Below the pieces are notes generated by a model. That model saw only the letters and a program-made list of their open reading frames with translations. It was not told the DNA's origin and did not search any database. A stretch of 64,000 bases of DNA. Source: Perlabentimonas sp034003245. GTDB taxonomy: Bacteria; Bacteroidota; Bacteroidia; Bacteroidales; Tenuifilaceae. Of this stretch, positions 16,846-25,661 are shown in pieces. Positions within the stretch are counted from its first letter, which is position 1. Each line of letters opens with the position of its first letter. Made by a program: the position numbers and the translations under genes. The stretch lies in assembly GCA_034003245.1 (NCBI GenBank), contig JAVEYY010000027.1, positions 3,308 through 67,307 of the forward strand, written 5' to 3'.

Positions 16846-18039
16846 CTAGTATAGCAAACCCATGAGCCAAAGAGGAATTCGATTTGCAGAACCAATCTCA
16901 TATCCATCTATAAGGGTATAATAATCACCTCCCGATTTTGGCTTTCGAACCCGACGAGCAGCTTGAGGAATGGCGATTCGCCATTGCCCATCTACATCTA
17001 TCATATTATGCTGCACAAGCTGTACTGAAAATAATGCCGATAGCAAGCTAACGGCCAGATTGGAAACCAGGGTATCACGGCTTGGCTGGATAAAGCCAAA
17101 AAGCTGCGCTAGATTTGGATTTCCAAGGTACACCCTCTCGGGCTTTTGAAGAATGCTTACATTCTCGCCCGATGGATACAATAAGCTGATTAGCTTGGTG
17201 CGTTCGAGATGAAAAAAGTAACCAATAAGCGTATTCCGGTGAACCCCAATGGTCTCGCTAATTTTTACCAAATTTGGCTTGAAAGGGGCATTTTGCGCAA
17301 TAATATTTACTAGCTGCTTTATCTTGTAAGTATTTCGCGAATCATAACCCTCAAGGTAGTTCATATCAACTTCGATAGTTTCCTGAACAATAGCCTCGAG
17401 TTTTCTTTTAAACGACTCATATCCGGCTGCACGAATTGGATAGAAGCCCTTGGTGAAATAATCGTTTAGATGAAGTGTTGGATTTAATCCGGGAACAAGT
17501 TCTGTTGCAATCTCAATATGCTTCCGAAGTATGGTTTGCAAATCTACTCGGGGAATTTGGGCAATACCCTCAAGCGCAAGATACTCCCGGAAAGAGAGGG
17601 TTGTAAGGTTAAAAATATGTGCTCGTTGGCTAAGGTTGGCGTAATGCTTCACCATCTCAATTATTGACGAACCAGCAAAAGTGACCTTAATGTCGGGTAG
17701 GGTTTCGTAAATGTTTTTTAGTTCAAGCGACCATTGTGGATGCTTGTGAATATCGTCGATAAACAGGTGACGGCCACCTTTACTTCGGAATTCAGAGGCA
17801 AACTGTCGAAGCGATTGACCTGCCAGGTAAATATCGTCCATCAAGAAGTAGAGCGCTTGGGGATCGCCCCCATACTGAGATTTGGCCTGTTGCAAAAGCA
17901 TGGTTGTTTTCCCAACGCCTCTTGGCCCAATCAGGCCAATTAATCGATTTGTCCAGTCAATATCGTGGCTTAAAGCCCTAGTAAAAACTGTTGGCACCTC
18001 GCTAATAAGGTGGTTCGACTTCAACCTTAATTGTTCCAT
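16846..18039 (-). CDS. AAA-family ATPase (AAA_14/DUF4143 type)
   Basis: A 397-residue cytoplasmic ATPase. Walker A is LIGPRGVGKTTMLLQ (about residues 37-50), Walker B is HLFIDDIHKHP near residue 95, and sensor 1 is KVTFAGSSI. A winged-helix-like segment follows (SETIGVHRNTLIGYFFHLE), then the C-terminal DUF4143-type domain. Proteins of this group are common in Bacteroidota and archaea, often as lone genes near mobile DNA, and their clients are unknown. It lies alone between the sulfur operon and the kinases, with its own short upstream gap. Confidence 0.85.
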   Translation of the reverse strand: MEQLRLKSNHLISEVPTVFTRALSHDIDWTNRLIGLIGPRGVGKTTMLLQQAKSQYGGDPQALYFLMDDIYLAGQSLRQFASEFRSKGGRHLFIDDIHKHPQWSLELKNIYETLPDIKVTFAGSSIIEMVKHYANLSQRAHIFNLTTLSFREYLALEGIAQIPRVDLQTILRKHIEIATELVPGLNPTLHLNDYFTKGFYPIRAAGYESFKRKLEAIVQETIEVDMNYLEGYDSRNTYKIKQLVNIIAQNAPFKPNLVKISETIGVHRNTLIGYFFHLERTKLISLLYPSGENVSILQKPERVYLGNPNLAQLFGFIQPSRDTLVSNLAVSLLSALFSVQLVQHNMIDVDGQWRIAIPQAARRVRKPKSGGDYYTLIDGYEIGSANRIPLWLMGLLY

Positions 18040-18127
18040 TGCATTTTTGTTTTAGCAAATATAAATTATTTTTGCATAAAACCAAGAGCACAAACATTGT
18101 ATTTTAGATGCAGTCAATAAAGACCCT

Positions 18128-20692
18128 TTAACCCGTTTTTACCCTGATCCTATCAATATCTTTCTTGAGCATAGTTTGAACACGTTCAACCTCAGAACAA
18201 ATCTCGGCAACATACAGTTCAATTCTGGTGTCATCATTCTTCAGGGGATCGATACGCTCTAACTCCTCAAGGGTAGCGGCAATTCCCTCGACCTTAAGCT
18301 GACGGAAGGCCGATTTCATCTTATGCGCCACCTCGCCTACACCTTTCCAGTTCTTCTGTTCTACAAACATCAGCAAATACTTTACATTTGCCCCGGAATT
18401 ATCAATAAAAGACTGCAAAATTTCACACATTGACTCATCGTCGTCGCCTGCAAAGCGACGGATCTCAGAAATATCGTACCCCTCAACCCGATCGGCCGAA
18501 GGTAGGGAAGTGTTTTTTATGGCTTCATGGCCAACAATGGGGGCAATTATGTTATACAAGTCGAACTCGTTAAAGGGCTTGGTAAGCGCACTATGGAATC
18601 CCGCTTCGGAGTAATACTTTTTTCGGTTTGCAGTGCTATTTGCTGTAAGTGCAACCACAAACGGAGCGTTTGAAAGATTCATCTCTGCGATACGCTTCAC
18701 CAGATCAATTCCGCTCATCTGCGGCATTTGAATGTCGGTGAGAACTATTGTTGGGCAGGCTTGCTCTATTCCCTTCAACGCATCGAGGGGATTACTATAA
18801 ACCTGAGGCGAAACGCCTAGGGCTTTAAGCATTTCAGAAACGAGCAATTGGCTTATTGGGTCGTCATCAACCACAGTTATGCTCAGATCATGTGGTAATT
18901 GAGGCGTTTTCGCATCCTTCGCGGTATTGCTCTCCTGTTGCTGATCAACTGCCACAGGATACTCTATGTTAACTGTAAACGTGGTGCCTTTGCCCACCTC
19001 GCTCTCAACGCTAATGCTACCTCCTTGAAGTTCAACCAACTTTTTAACAATTGTGAGTCCAAGACCCGTTCCCCCGTACAATCGGGTTGTACTTGCATCA
19101 ACCTGGCTAAACTGCTCAAAGATAGCATCGATACTCTCCTTGGGGATTCCGATTCCCGAATCGATTATCTGGAACTGGCATGATATTTTATCCTGAACCT
19201 GATGATGTGTTAGGCGAACGGTAACGCTTCCTTTTTGAGTAAACTTGATAGCATTGCCAATAAGATTTAGCATTACCTGCTTGAGCCTAAATGGATCGCC
19301 CTTTACCCATAGCCCAAGGCTCTGGTTATGCTCCACTTTGAGCGCAATTCCCTTATCTTGTGCCTTAACCAGTAGCGTATCGGCGGCTTCCTTAGCAATC
19401 ACTGAGGGATTAAAAGGAATGCTCTCAAACCGCAGAAAGCCCCCCTCAATTTTTGTGAGGTCCAAAATGTCGTTAACTATATCGAGTAGATGCTGAGAGG
19501 ACTTGCTCATTGACTGAGCAATAAACTCCTGTTTGGGATTAAGTTCTGTTTTCTTTAGCTGATTCGAAAGGCCTACTATGGCGCTAAGTGGAGTGCGAAT
19601 CTCGTGATTCATGTTGGCCAAAAACTCTTCCTTAACTTTAAGCAACTTTTCGGCTAGCTGCTTAGCAGCTAGTAATTTATTTCGATAGAAGTTTGCCTTT
19701 GTTATATCCCTAAATATTAGCCATGTGAAAAAGATAACCATTAAGAAGGCGGCTCCACCCATGGTGAGCAGAAGAATGGTTGAACTCCGTATGGTTGCCT
19801 CAACCTCCTCGGCCATCTGGATTGAGTTCATTAGCTCCTCTCGCTCAAGCAATGAGACTACGGTTCTAATCTGATCCATTATCTCCTTGTCACTTTTAAG
19901 AATCTCCAGTTCCTTAGCGCTAATGTTGTAGAGCGACATCTCCTGCTGAGTTTGAATCTCGGTAAGGATTTTTATCACCTCGTTTAATATACTATCGGAT
20001 GGGGATAGAACAGAGCGTTTCAGGGTGTCAACCTGTGTCTCAACATCTACTATAAGCTTTGATATGATACTATCGGTTGGCTCCTTTCGGCTGAACCATC
20101 TAAAAAAACGACTAAAGGAACTCTGCGAACTCTCATCGGGAACCTTGCTGATGACAGAATCGCGCCGCGAGGTTTTGGTTGTGGTTACACTTGTGATAAC
20201 AGCTGCCTCCTTTAGGGAGTCTATCTGAATATTCTCGACCTGCTCGAGGGCTTGCTGGTAAAAACTTGAGGTTTGATCGTTACGTTTTAAGGCCACCAAC
20301 TCGTTTAGGACACGTCGTTTTCGGGTAAGCAAATTCTGAATAAATCGGATTTTCTCGGCTTGAACCGGATAGTCATCGACAAGGGTAAGAAGCGTGTCAA
20401 CCTTGCTGTTAATACTACCCATAAATGAGAGGTACAGAGTAAGGTAGCTCTCATTCTGTGTAAGTGTATAGGTTCTAATGTTGCTTTCGGCTTCGTAAAT
20501 ATCGGTAAGTATGGAGTTTAGGCTTATTAGCTTTTTGCTGGGTTCGGAAAATGATTGGCGTGTTTGTGTAAGGTCAACAAAACCCTTGAAAGTAACAAAT
20601 AGTGCAGCACTAGCTATACTAAATACAATCAGAAAGCCAAAGAAAACTTTGGGCTTTATCCACTCCTTCCTAATCCTGTCACTTGGTTTCAT
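18128..20692 (-). CDS. Hybrid sensor histidine kinase with receiver and Hpt domains
   Basis: A membrane kinase of 854 residues from ATG 20692; an ATG 42 bp further upstream is possible but adds an unconvincing leader. Order: membrane helix (FFGFLIVFSIASAALFVTF), a long coiled helical sensor region of about 270 residues of CHASE3-like appearance, a second helix (TILLLTMGGAAFLMVIFFTW), HisKA with FLANMNHEIRTPL, a HATPase domain with N and G boxes, a receiver with VVDDDPIS and LTDIQMPQMSG, and an Hpt domain with VAHKMKSAFRQL. The full phosphorelay is in one chain. The ligand and final response regulator are unknown. Confidence 0.94.
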   Translation of the reverse strand: MKPSDRIRKEWIKPKVFFGFLIVFSIASAALFVTFKGFVDLTQTRQSFSEPSKKLISLNSILTDIYEAESNIRTYTLTQNESYLTLYLSFMGSINSKVDTLLTLVDDYPVQAEKIRFIQNLLTRKRRVLNELVALKRNDQTSSFYQQALEQVENIQIDSLKEAAVITSVTTTKTSRRDSVISKVPDESSQSSFSRFFRWFSRKEPTDSIISKLIVDVETQVDTLKRSVLSPSDSILNEVIKILTEIQTQQEMSLYNISAKELEILKSDKEIMDQIRTVVSLLEREELMNSIQMAEEVEATIRSSTILLLTMGGAAFLMVIFFTWLIFRDITKANFYRNKLLAAKQLAEKLLKVKEEFLANMNHEIRTPLSAIVGLSNQLKKTELNPKQEFIAQSMSKSSQHLLDIVNDILDLTKIEGGFLRFESIPFNPSVIAKEAADTLLVKAQDKGIALKVEHNQSLGLWVKGDPFRLKQVMLNLIGNAIKFTQKGSVTVRLTHHQVQDKISCQFQIIDSGIGIPKESIDAIFEQFSQVDASTTRLYGGTGLGLTIVKKLVELQGGSISVESEVGKGTTFTVNIEYPVAVDQQQESNTAKDAKTPQLPHDLSITVVDDDPISQLLVSEMLKALGVSPQVYSNPLDALKGIEQACPTIVLTDIQMPQMSGIDLVKRIAEMNLSNAPFVVALTANSTANRKKYYSEAGFHSALTKPFNEFDLYNIIAPIVGHEAIKNTSLPSADRVEGYDISEIRRFAGDDDESMCEILQSFIDNSGANVKYLLMFVEQKNWKGVGEVAHKMKSAFRQLKVEGIAATLEELERIDPLKNDDTRIELYVAEICSEVERVQTMLKKDIDRIRVKTG

Positions 20693-20736
20693 ATCAAAAA
20701 AGCTGAAGCTGTTTTTTAATGGCCTAAAGGCCAATT

Positions 20737-20803
20737 ATAATGCATTATGGCATTCAATGTAAGCCTTTTCTAAATCTATACCAAAATCAACCGTAATGCA
20801 TTA
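20737..20803. promoter_or_regulatory. Paired AATGCATT palindromes upstream of the hybrid kinase
   Basis: The perfect palindrome ATAATGCATTAT (20737-20748) and its shorter copy TAATGCATTA (20794-20803) lie 56 bp apart, centre to centre, in the gap between the two kinase genes. Paired identical palindromes 40-110 bp upstream of a gene on the minus strand suggest a regulator binding site. No protein is assigned. Confidence 0.35.
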
Positions 20804-20900
20804 TTGGTCTGATTATGTAGGCTTTAACTGATTCTGTGTAAGAATTAGATTGATGATAAAGCGGGTAATAATATCAACAAACTGAGATAACTGTATTGTA

Positions 20901-23390
20901 CTATGCTAAAACTGGTTTGCTCAGATAGTGCGCAACCATACGAAGAAAATCGTCCGGGTCTAGCGGTTTGGGTATATAATCATCGCAACCAGCATTTATG
21001 CATTTCTCCCTGTCGTAACTCATTGCGTTGGCGGTTTGCGCAATAATGGTCATTGCCGGATTGTTCCTTTTAATATGTGCTGTTGCCTCGTAACCATCGA
21101 TGAACGGTAGTCGCATATCCATTATAATAAGGTCGATATCCTCTCGGAGCTGAGCTATCTCAATGGCGTCCTCGCCATTTTTGGCATGGATTAACTTGGC
21201 GTCGGTACTCTTAAGAAGAGCCTCGATATACTGATAGCTAATAAGGTCGTCCTCAACAATAAGGATAACCTTGCCGCTAAATGAAAGGCTTTGCATGGTA
21301 ACCGACGATCGGGAAACGTACTGCGATGAAGCAGACATTCCGGGCTCGTAAGGAATAGTGAAGTAGAAGGTTGATCCAAGATCAACCTGCGACTCGAACC
21401 AAATTCGGCCATTAAGCAGCTCGAGCAAGCCTTTGCAGATGGTAAGTCCAAGGCCAGCGCCCTTTTTGAGGTATGGATCATCATCATCCTTGTGCTTAAT
21501 TCGGCTAAAAATTTTATCCTTACTTTCGAGTGGAATACCAACACCCGTGTCCTTAACAAAAAACTTAATGGTGTTGTTGGGTAAAAGATCGTAGCCGTAC
21601 TCCACATACCCCGCAGGGGTAAACTTAAATGCATTATCGAGCAAATTGGTGATAATCTGTTCAATCCGGTTGGGATCGGCTGTGATAAAACTACGGGAAT
21701 CGCTAAGCGACAACTTTAACCGCAGCTCCACGTTAGCCATTTTTCGGTCATACTCATCGGAGTTGAACATAGTGTAAAGGTCGTACAAAAGCTGGTTGAG
21801 GTTAAACGAGGTGGGTCTAATCTGCACTTGCCCGGAGTCGATAAGTGAGATGTTGATAATGTCGTTAATTATCTGTAGAAGATTTCGCCCTCGACGAACA
21901 ATTAAATCCATATACTGTTTCCTCTCGCTATCGGTTAACGAGTTGTCGACAAGTAATCTAGTAAAACCCAAAATGCCATTAAGCGGGGTTCGGATCTCGT
22001 GACTCATATTGGCCAGAAAGGTTGACTTTAGCTTGTCGCTCTCCTGCGCCTTATGCAGCGTGGAGAGTAGATCCTGCGTACGGCTCTCCACAATTGTCTC
22101 GAGATGTGTGTTAAGATTGTTCAACTCGTTGTTTGCCTTTTCAAGTTCTAATCTTCTCTTTCGAAGACGGCGAATAAACAGCAAAGAGGCCATCAGTAGC
22201 ACAAATAAGGAGATAGCCAGCATGGCAATGGCATACTGTAAAATTAAGGATTTTTGATTCTTTGTTTTTTCAAGATCGAGCTTTACCTCAAGCAGTGCCT
22301 TCTCCTGCTCAACTCGTTCGCTCTCATACATAAAGGAGAACTCTGCCACTTGGTTGGAAATGCTCTCGTTGAAAAAGGTTTCGTACTTAGCCACATAGTC
22401 GGAAAGCACTTCGTGGGCTTTCGAAAAATTACGTACAGCAGAGTGGTAGTCGGAAAGTGTTTTGAGATATGCAAGGGCCTGAGTACTGCTCTCGTCGAAG
22501 TTTATGAACTGTTCTGCCCTTTTAAGATACGTGTATGCCCAAGGCGCATTACCCATTTTAAGATATAGTGAGGCAATGCTCGTGTAGGTTTCGGATAAAC
22601 CAAAATTATTCCTTTTTAATTTATGGTATTGAGCTGCATGCTCAAAGTTTGTAAGGGCTTTGGGGAAATCGCCTGTTTTTGTATATAGTCGACCAAGGTT
22701 AACATATGTACTAGCCATACCGGCGGTATCCTTCACTGAGGCTTTAACAGCAATTGACTCCTCAAAGTATTTTATTGCACCGGAAAAATCGTCTAATTCC
22801 ATAAGGATAAGCCCCATGTTGTTTAGGGTAAAGGAAATGCCGGTGGTGTAGTTTACCTTACGAGCCAGCATGTTGCTTAGTTGATAGGTAGAGTAAGCCG
22901 CATCGAACTGGTTTATGGCCCTAAAGCACATGGCCAAATTGTTTAGGGTAGAGGCAATGGTTAAGGTATCGCCAAGTTTCTCGCGGATATCAAGGGCTAG
23001 CTTTAGCGTTTCTATGGCTTTGCCATGCTGCCGAAGCTGTGTGTAGCAAACGCCCGAAAGGTTTAGCATTCGTGAATACTCTATGCTATCGCCTAGCACG
23101 CGGTAAGCTTGCGATGCTTGTTCGAACCTTGTTAAGGCTGATCGAAACTTATTCTGTTGGAAAAAACCTGTTGCAATCTCACTAAAAGCTTTTGCCCTTT
23201 GCCTTTCGGATAAGCTTGCTGCATGTTCAATTATGCGTTCACCCAGCACAACTTTCTGTTCCCCTTGGCTTAGTTGGCTTACCTCAAGCAACGAATCTAT
23301 CTGAACCGAGGATAAACTCTGAGCTTGTGAATAGCCAGATATGCTTACTAGTAAACATATAGCCAAGTGTATGGGCGAAAATCGGATCAT
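20901..23390 (-). CDS. TPR-containing hybrid sensor histidine kinase
   Basis: An 829-residue kinase with a signal peptide (FSPIHLAICLLVSISGYSQAQ), a periplasmic array of about seven tetratricopeptide repeats (units such as LNNLAMCFRAINQFDAAYSTY), a coiled linker, one membrane helix (LQYAIAMLAISLFVLLMASLLFI; about residue 390), a HisKA domain with FLANMSHEIRTPLNG, a HATPase domain (NLLDNAFKFTPAG, DTGVGIP) and a C-terminal receiver (LIVEDDLIS, IIMDMRLPFIDGYEA). This is a common Bacteroidota design. It has no Hpt or DNA-binding domain, so it needs an outside partner. Confidence 0.94.
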   Translation of the reverse strand: MIRFSPIHLAICLLVSISGYSQAQSLSSVQIDSLLEVSQLSQGEQKVVLGERIIEHAASLSERQRAKAFSEIATGFFQQNKFRSALTRFEQASQAYRVLGDSIEYSRMLNLSGVCYTQLRQHGKAIETLKLALDIREKLGDTLTIASTLNNLAMCFRAINQFDAAYSTYQLSNMLARKVNYTTGISFTLNNMGLILMELDDFSGAIKYFEESIAVKASVKDTAGMASTYVNLGRLYTKTGDFPKALTNFEHAAQYHKLKRNNFGLSETYTSIASLYLKMGNAPWAYTYLKRAEQFINFDESSTQALAYLKTLSDYHSAVRNFSKAHEVLSDYVAKYETFFNESISNQVAEFSFMYESERVEQEKALLEVKLDLEKTKNQKSLILQYAIAMLAISLFVLLMASLLFIRRLRKRRLELEKANNELNNLNTHLETIVESRTQDLLSTLHKAQESDKLKSTFLANMSHEIRTPLNGILGFTRLLVDNSLTDSERKQYMDLIVRRGRNLLQIINDIINISLIDSGQVQIRPTSFNLNQLLYDLYTMFNSDEYDRKMANVELRLKLSLSDSRSFITADPNRIEQIITNLLDNAFKFTPAGYVEYGYDLLPNNTIKFFVKDTGVGIPLESKDKIFSRIKHKDDDDPYLKKGAGLGLTICKGLLELLNGRIWFESQVDLGSTFYFTIPYEPGMSASSQYVSRSSVTMQSLSFSGKVILIVEDDLISYQYIEALLKSTDAKLIHAKNGEDAIEIAQLREDIDLIIMDMRLPFIDGYEATAHIKRNNPAMTIIAQTANAMSYDREKCINAGCDDYIPKPLDPDDFLRMVAHYLSKPVLA

Positions 23391-23694
23391 ACATAAACTT
23401 ATTGTTACAAAAATAGCAATTATTAGAACATGGACTCTATTCCGTTAACCTTAAGATTACTCTTAAAAGGGTGATTAATGCCCATAAACATAGAGCGAAT
23501 GGACTGTTTTTGCAGATCAAAATATAGATAAAACATACCTTCGATACCCCATCATTACGTTTTGAGCAAAAACACTTACCCAAACCTTGGTAAGTGAAAT
23601 TCTAAATGTATCAACAGGGTTAACTGCATAACAAGCTACTGGCATTTACTAAATCCTAATAATCTTACTAAATTTGAAAACAAATTACAAAGCC
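23391..23694. other. Divergent spacer between the TPR kinase and the MscS gene
   Basis: An AT-rich gap of 304 bp that must carry the promoters of both divergent genes. I see no strong TTTG/TAnnTTTG pair and no gene or repeat. Confidence 0.4.
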
Positions 23695-24741
23695 ATGGAA
23701 ACCATTCTTAGTGCCGATCACATAGAACGAATAATTATATCAGTTTTAACTATTGCTGCGGGAGTTATCTTGTTATACGCTGCGGTAAAGATTCTGAAAA
23801 AGCATATTGTACTATTCAAGGACAAAAGCAAGCGAAGGGGATTGCTTCGCAAAGCAGTTTTTCCGATAACCCTTTTTATTATAATTATTGCTTTAAAACT
23901 TACGCTGCCAGTATTGATTGCAGAAGACGAACTACAAAAAACGGCAGGCCACTTTTTGCTGATCCTACTAATCGGATCGGGCACATGGATTGCCATTAAT
24001 GCCATACGCATAACCCGAATTGTAATTCTAAGTCGATACGATGTTACCCAAAAGAACAACCTGTTGGCCCGCAAAATGCACACGCAGCTCAAAGTAATTG
24101 AGCGAATCATAGTTTTTATTCTAGTTTTTGTGGCGCTGGCCAGCATTCTATTAACCTTTGAGTCAATTCGAAGGATTGGGGTTAGCCTTTTTGCATCGGC
24201 GGGTGTTGCGGGACTAATTATTGGGCTTGCAGCCCAAAAAGTGATAGGCAGCATACTGGCAGGCTTTCAGTTGGCCATTACCCAGCCTATAAGGATTGAT
24301 GACGTGGTGATTGTTGAAAATGAATGGGGTTGGATTGAGGAGATTACCATTACCTACGTGGTCATTAGGTTGTGGGATAGGCGGAGGATGGTAGTACCTA
24401 CCACATATTTTATCGAAAAACCATTCCAAAACTGGACCCGTAAATCGTCGGACATAATTGGGAGCGTATTCATCTTTACCGACTACACTATGCCAGTTGA
24501 TTTACTTAGGCAGGAGTTCCTCGAGATACTTAAACATACCGAGCTATGGGATGGCAACATAGCCAATGTTCAGGTTACAAATGCTACCAATCAGGCCTTG
24601 GAGATCCGCTTCCTTGTGAGCGCCAACGACTCACCCACGCTTTGGGATTTGAGAGTTCATGTGCGGGAGAAAATCATAGAATTCCTTCAGCAAAAATATC
24701 CCGACAAACTCCCAAGAACCAGGGTTGAGGTAAAGCCATAA
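23695..24741 (+). CDS. MscS family mechanosensitive ion channel
   Basis: A 348-residue channel of the small-conductance mechanosensitive family, which opens under membrane tension to release solutes during osmotic downshock. Three to four N-terminal helices lead to the pore helix and MscS signature (SLFASAGVAGLIIGLAAQKVI, then AGFQLAITQPIRIDDVV), followed by the cytoplasmic beta domain (TITYVVIRLWDRRRMVVPTTYF). ATG 23695 is preferred over an in-frame TTG at 23674. Confidence 0.93.
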   Translation: METILSADHIERIIISVLTIAAGVILLYAAVKILKKHIVLFKDKSKRRGLLRKAVFPITLFIIIIALKLTLPVLIAEDELQKTAGHFLLILLIGSGTWIAINAIRITRIVILSRYDVTQKNNLLARKMHTQLKVIERIIVFILVFVALASILLTFESIRRIGVSLFASAGVAGLIIGLAAQKVIGSILAGFQLAITQPIRIDDVVIVENEWGWIEEITITYVVIRLWDRRRMVVPTTYFIEKPFQNWTRKSSDIIGSVFIFTDYTMPVDLLRQEFLEILKHTELWDGNIANVQVTNATNQALEIRFLVSANDSPTLWDLRVHVREKIIEFLQQKYPDKLPRTRVEVKP

Positions 24742-24824
24742 TGTATATGCCGAAAGCTGGCTTCACAATTTCCACAATCAGTTTTATAGTGTATTTTTGC
24801 ATGGGCATAAATTACGTGTAATCA

Positions 24825-25661
24825 ATGCAATTACGTTATATCCTCGTTATCATCAGCATAATTACAATCCAGCAGGTTGCTGCGCAACCTATGGCCAGCT
24901 ATATCCTCTCGCCACAGCCTGAAATTAGCCGGGGAAGCCTGTTTAAACATATAGCTGAAACGTCGGAAGTACTGATTAAAGGCGTTAAAACTCCTCCCAC
25001 AAAAGTGGAAAAGCGGTTTAATATCAACGGGTTTATTGTTTCGAGTGTTACGCTCAACTCGGCTGGTGGAAAGACCTGCGAAACGATATGGGAATACGCC
25101 AGCGATAAGTGCTTGATTCGAAAATTTCATCGCTCATTTGTCAATTTGAGAGGTTGGAGCGAGGAAGAGGTGCAAATAACGTGGGACGAAAACTATACTT
25201 TACCATCAAAAATTGAGGTTTTCAAGAATGGCAAACTTTGGCAATGGGCTATCCTGCTAGCCGATTCCCTAAAAAAAATTGAATCGGCTAGGGTTATCAG
25301 CAGCACTGGTGCCCATATATTCACCGAGCGATTTGTGTATATAGAAGCATCGAACATGATTAAGGTGATGGTTTACCGGGCCAACGGGGCTTTTACAGGC
25401 ACATCGTCCTTCCCTTTGGATCAAAACAAGCCGTTTGTTTTTGAGTCGGTTTCGCGCAAGTACTATCCCAACGGCGATATAATGATCGAAACCCTTGCCG
25501 ATGCCTCAAAGGGCGATCAGGCCTACTACTATGAGTACGAATACGACACACAGGGAAATTGGATTACAAAGAATACCTACCAGGTTAAGCTCGGTAAAAA
25601 CGATCGCATAAGCAATAAGAAGATTGAAAACCGGGTAACCAGAGTAATCACCTACCTCTAG
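24825..25661 (+). CDS. Secreted protein of unknown function
   Basis: A 278-residue protein with a signal peptide (MQLRYILVIISIITIQQVAAQ). I do not recognise the family. The mature part is rich in beta-strand patterns, and the C-terminal YYYEYEYDTQGNWITK resembles the strand-turn units of RHS/YD-type or antitoxin-wrapping repeats found in many Bacteroidota secreted proteins. Its stop overlaps by 4 bp the stop of the convergent ABC transporter gene. It is 83 bp after the MscS gene and might share its transcript. Confidence 0.7.
   Translation: MQLRYILVIISIITIQQVAAQPMASYILSPQPEISRGSLFKHIAETSEVLIKGVKTPPTKVEKRFNINGFIVSSVTLNSAGGKTCETIWEYASDKCLIRKFHRSFVNLRGWSEEEVQITWDENYTLPSKIEVFKNGKLWQWAILLADSLKKIESARVISSTGAHIFTERFVYIEASNMIKVMVYRANGAFTGTSSFPLDQNKPFVFESVSRKYYPNGDIMIETLADASKGDQAYYYEYEYDTQGNWITKNTYQVKLGKNDRISNKKIENRVTRVITYL

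Noticed and set aside
23718..24254. 178-codon frame antisense to the MscS gene
   Set aside because: It lies fully within a well-supported gene on the other strand and its translation has no family features.
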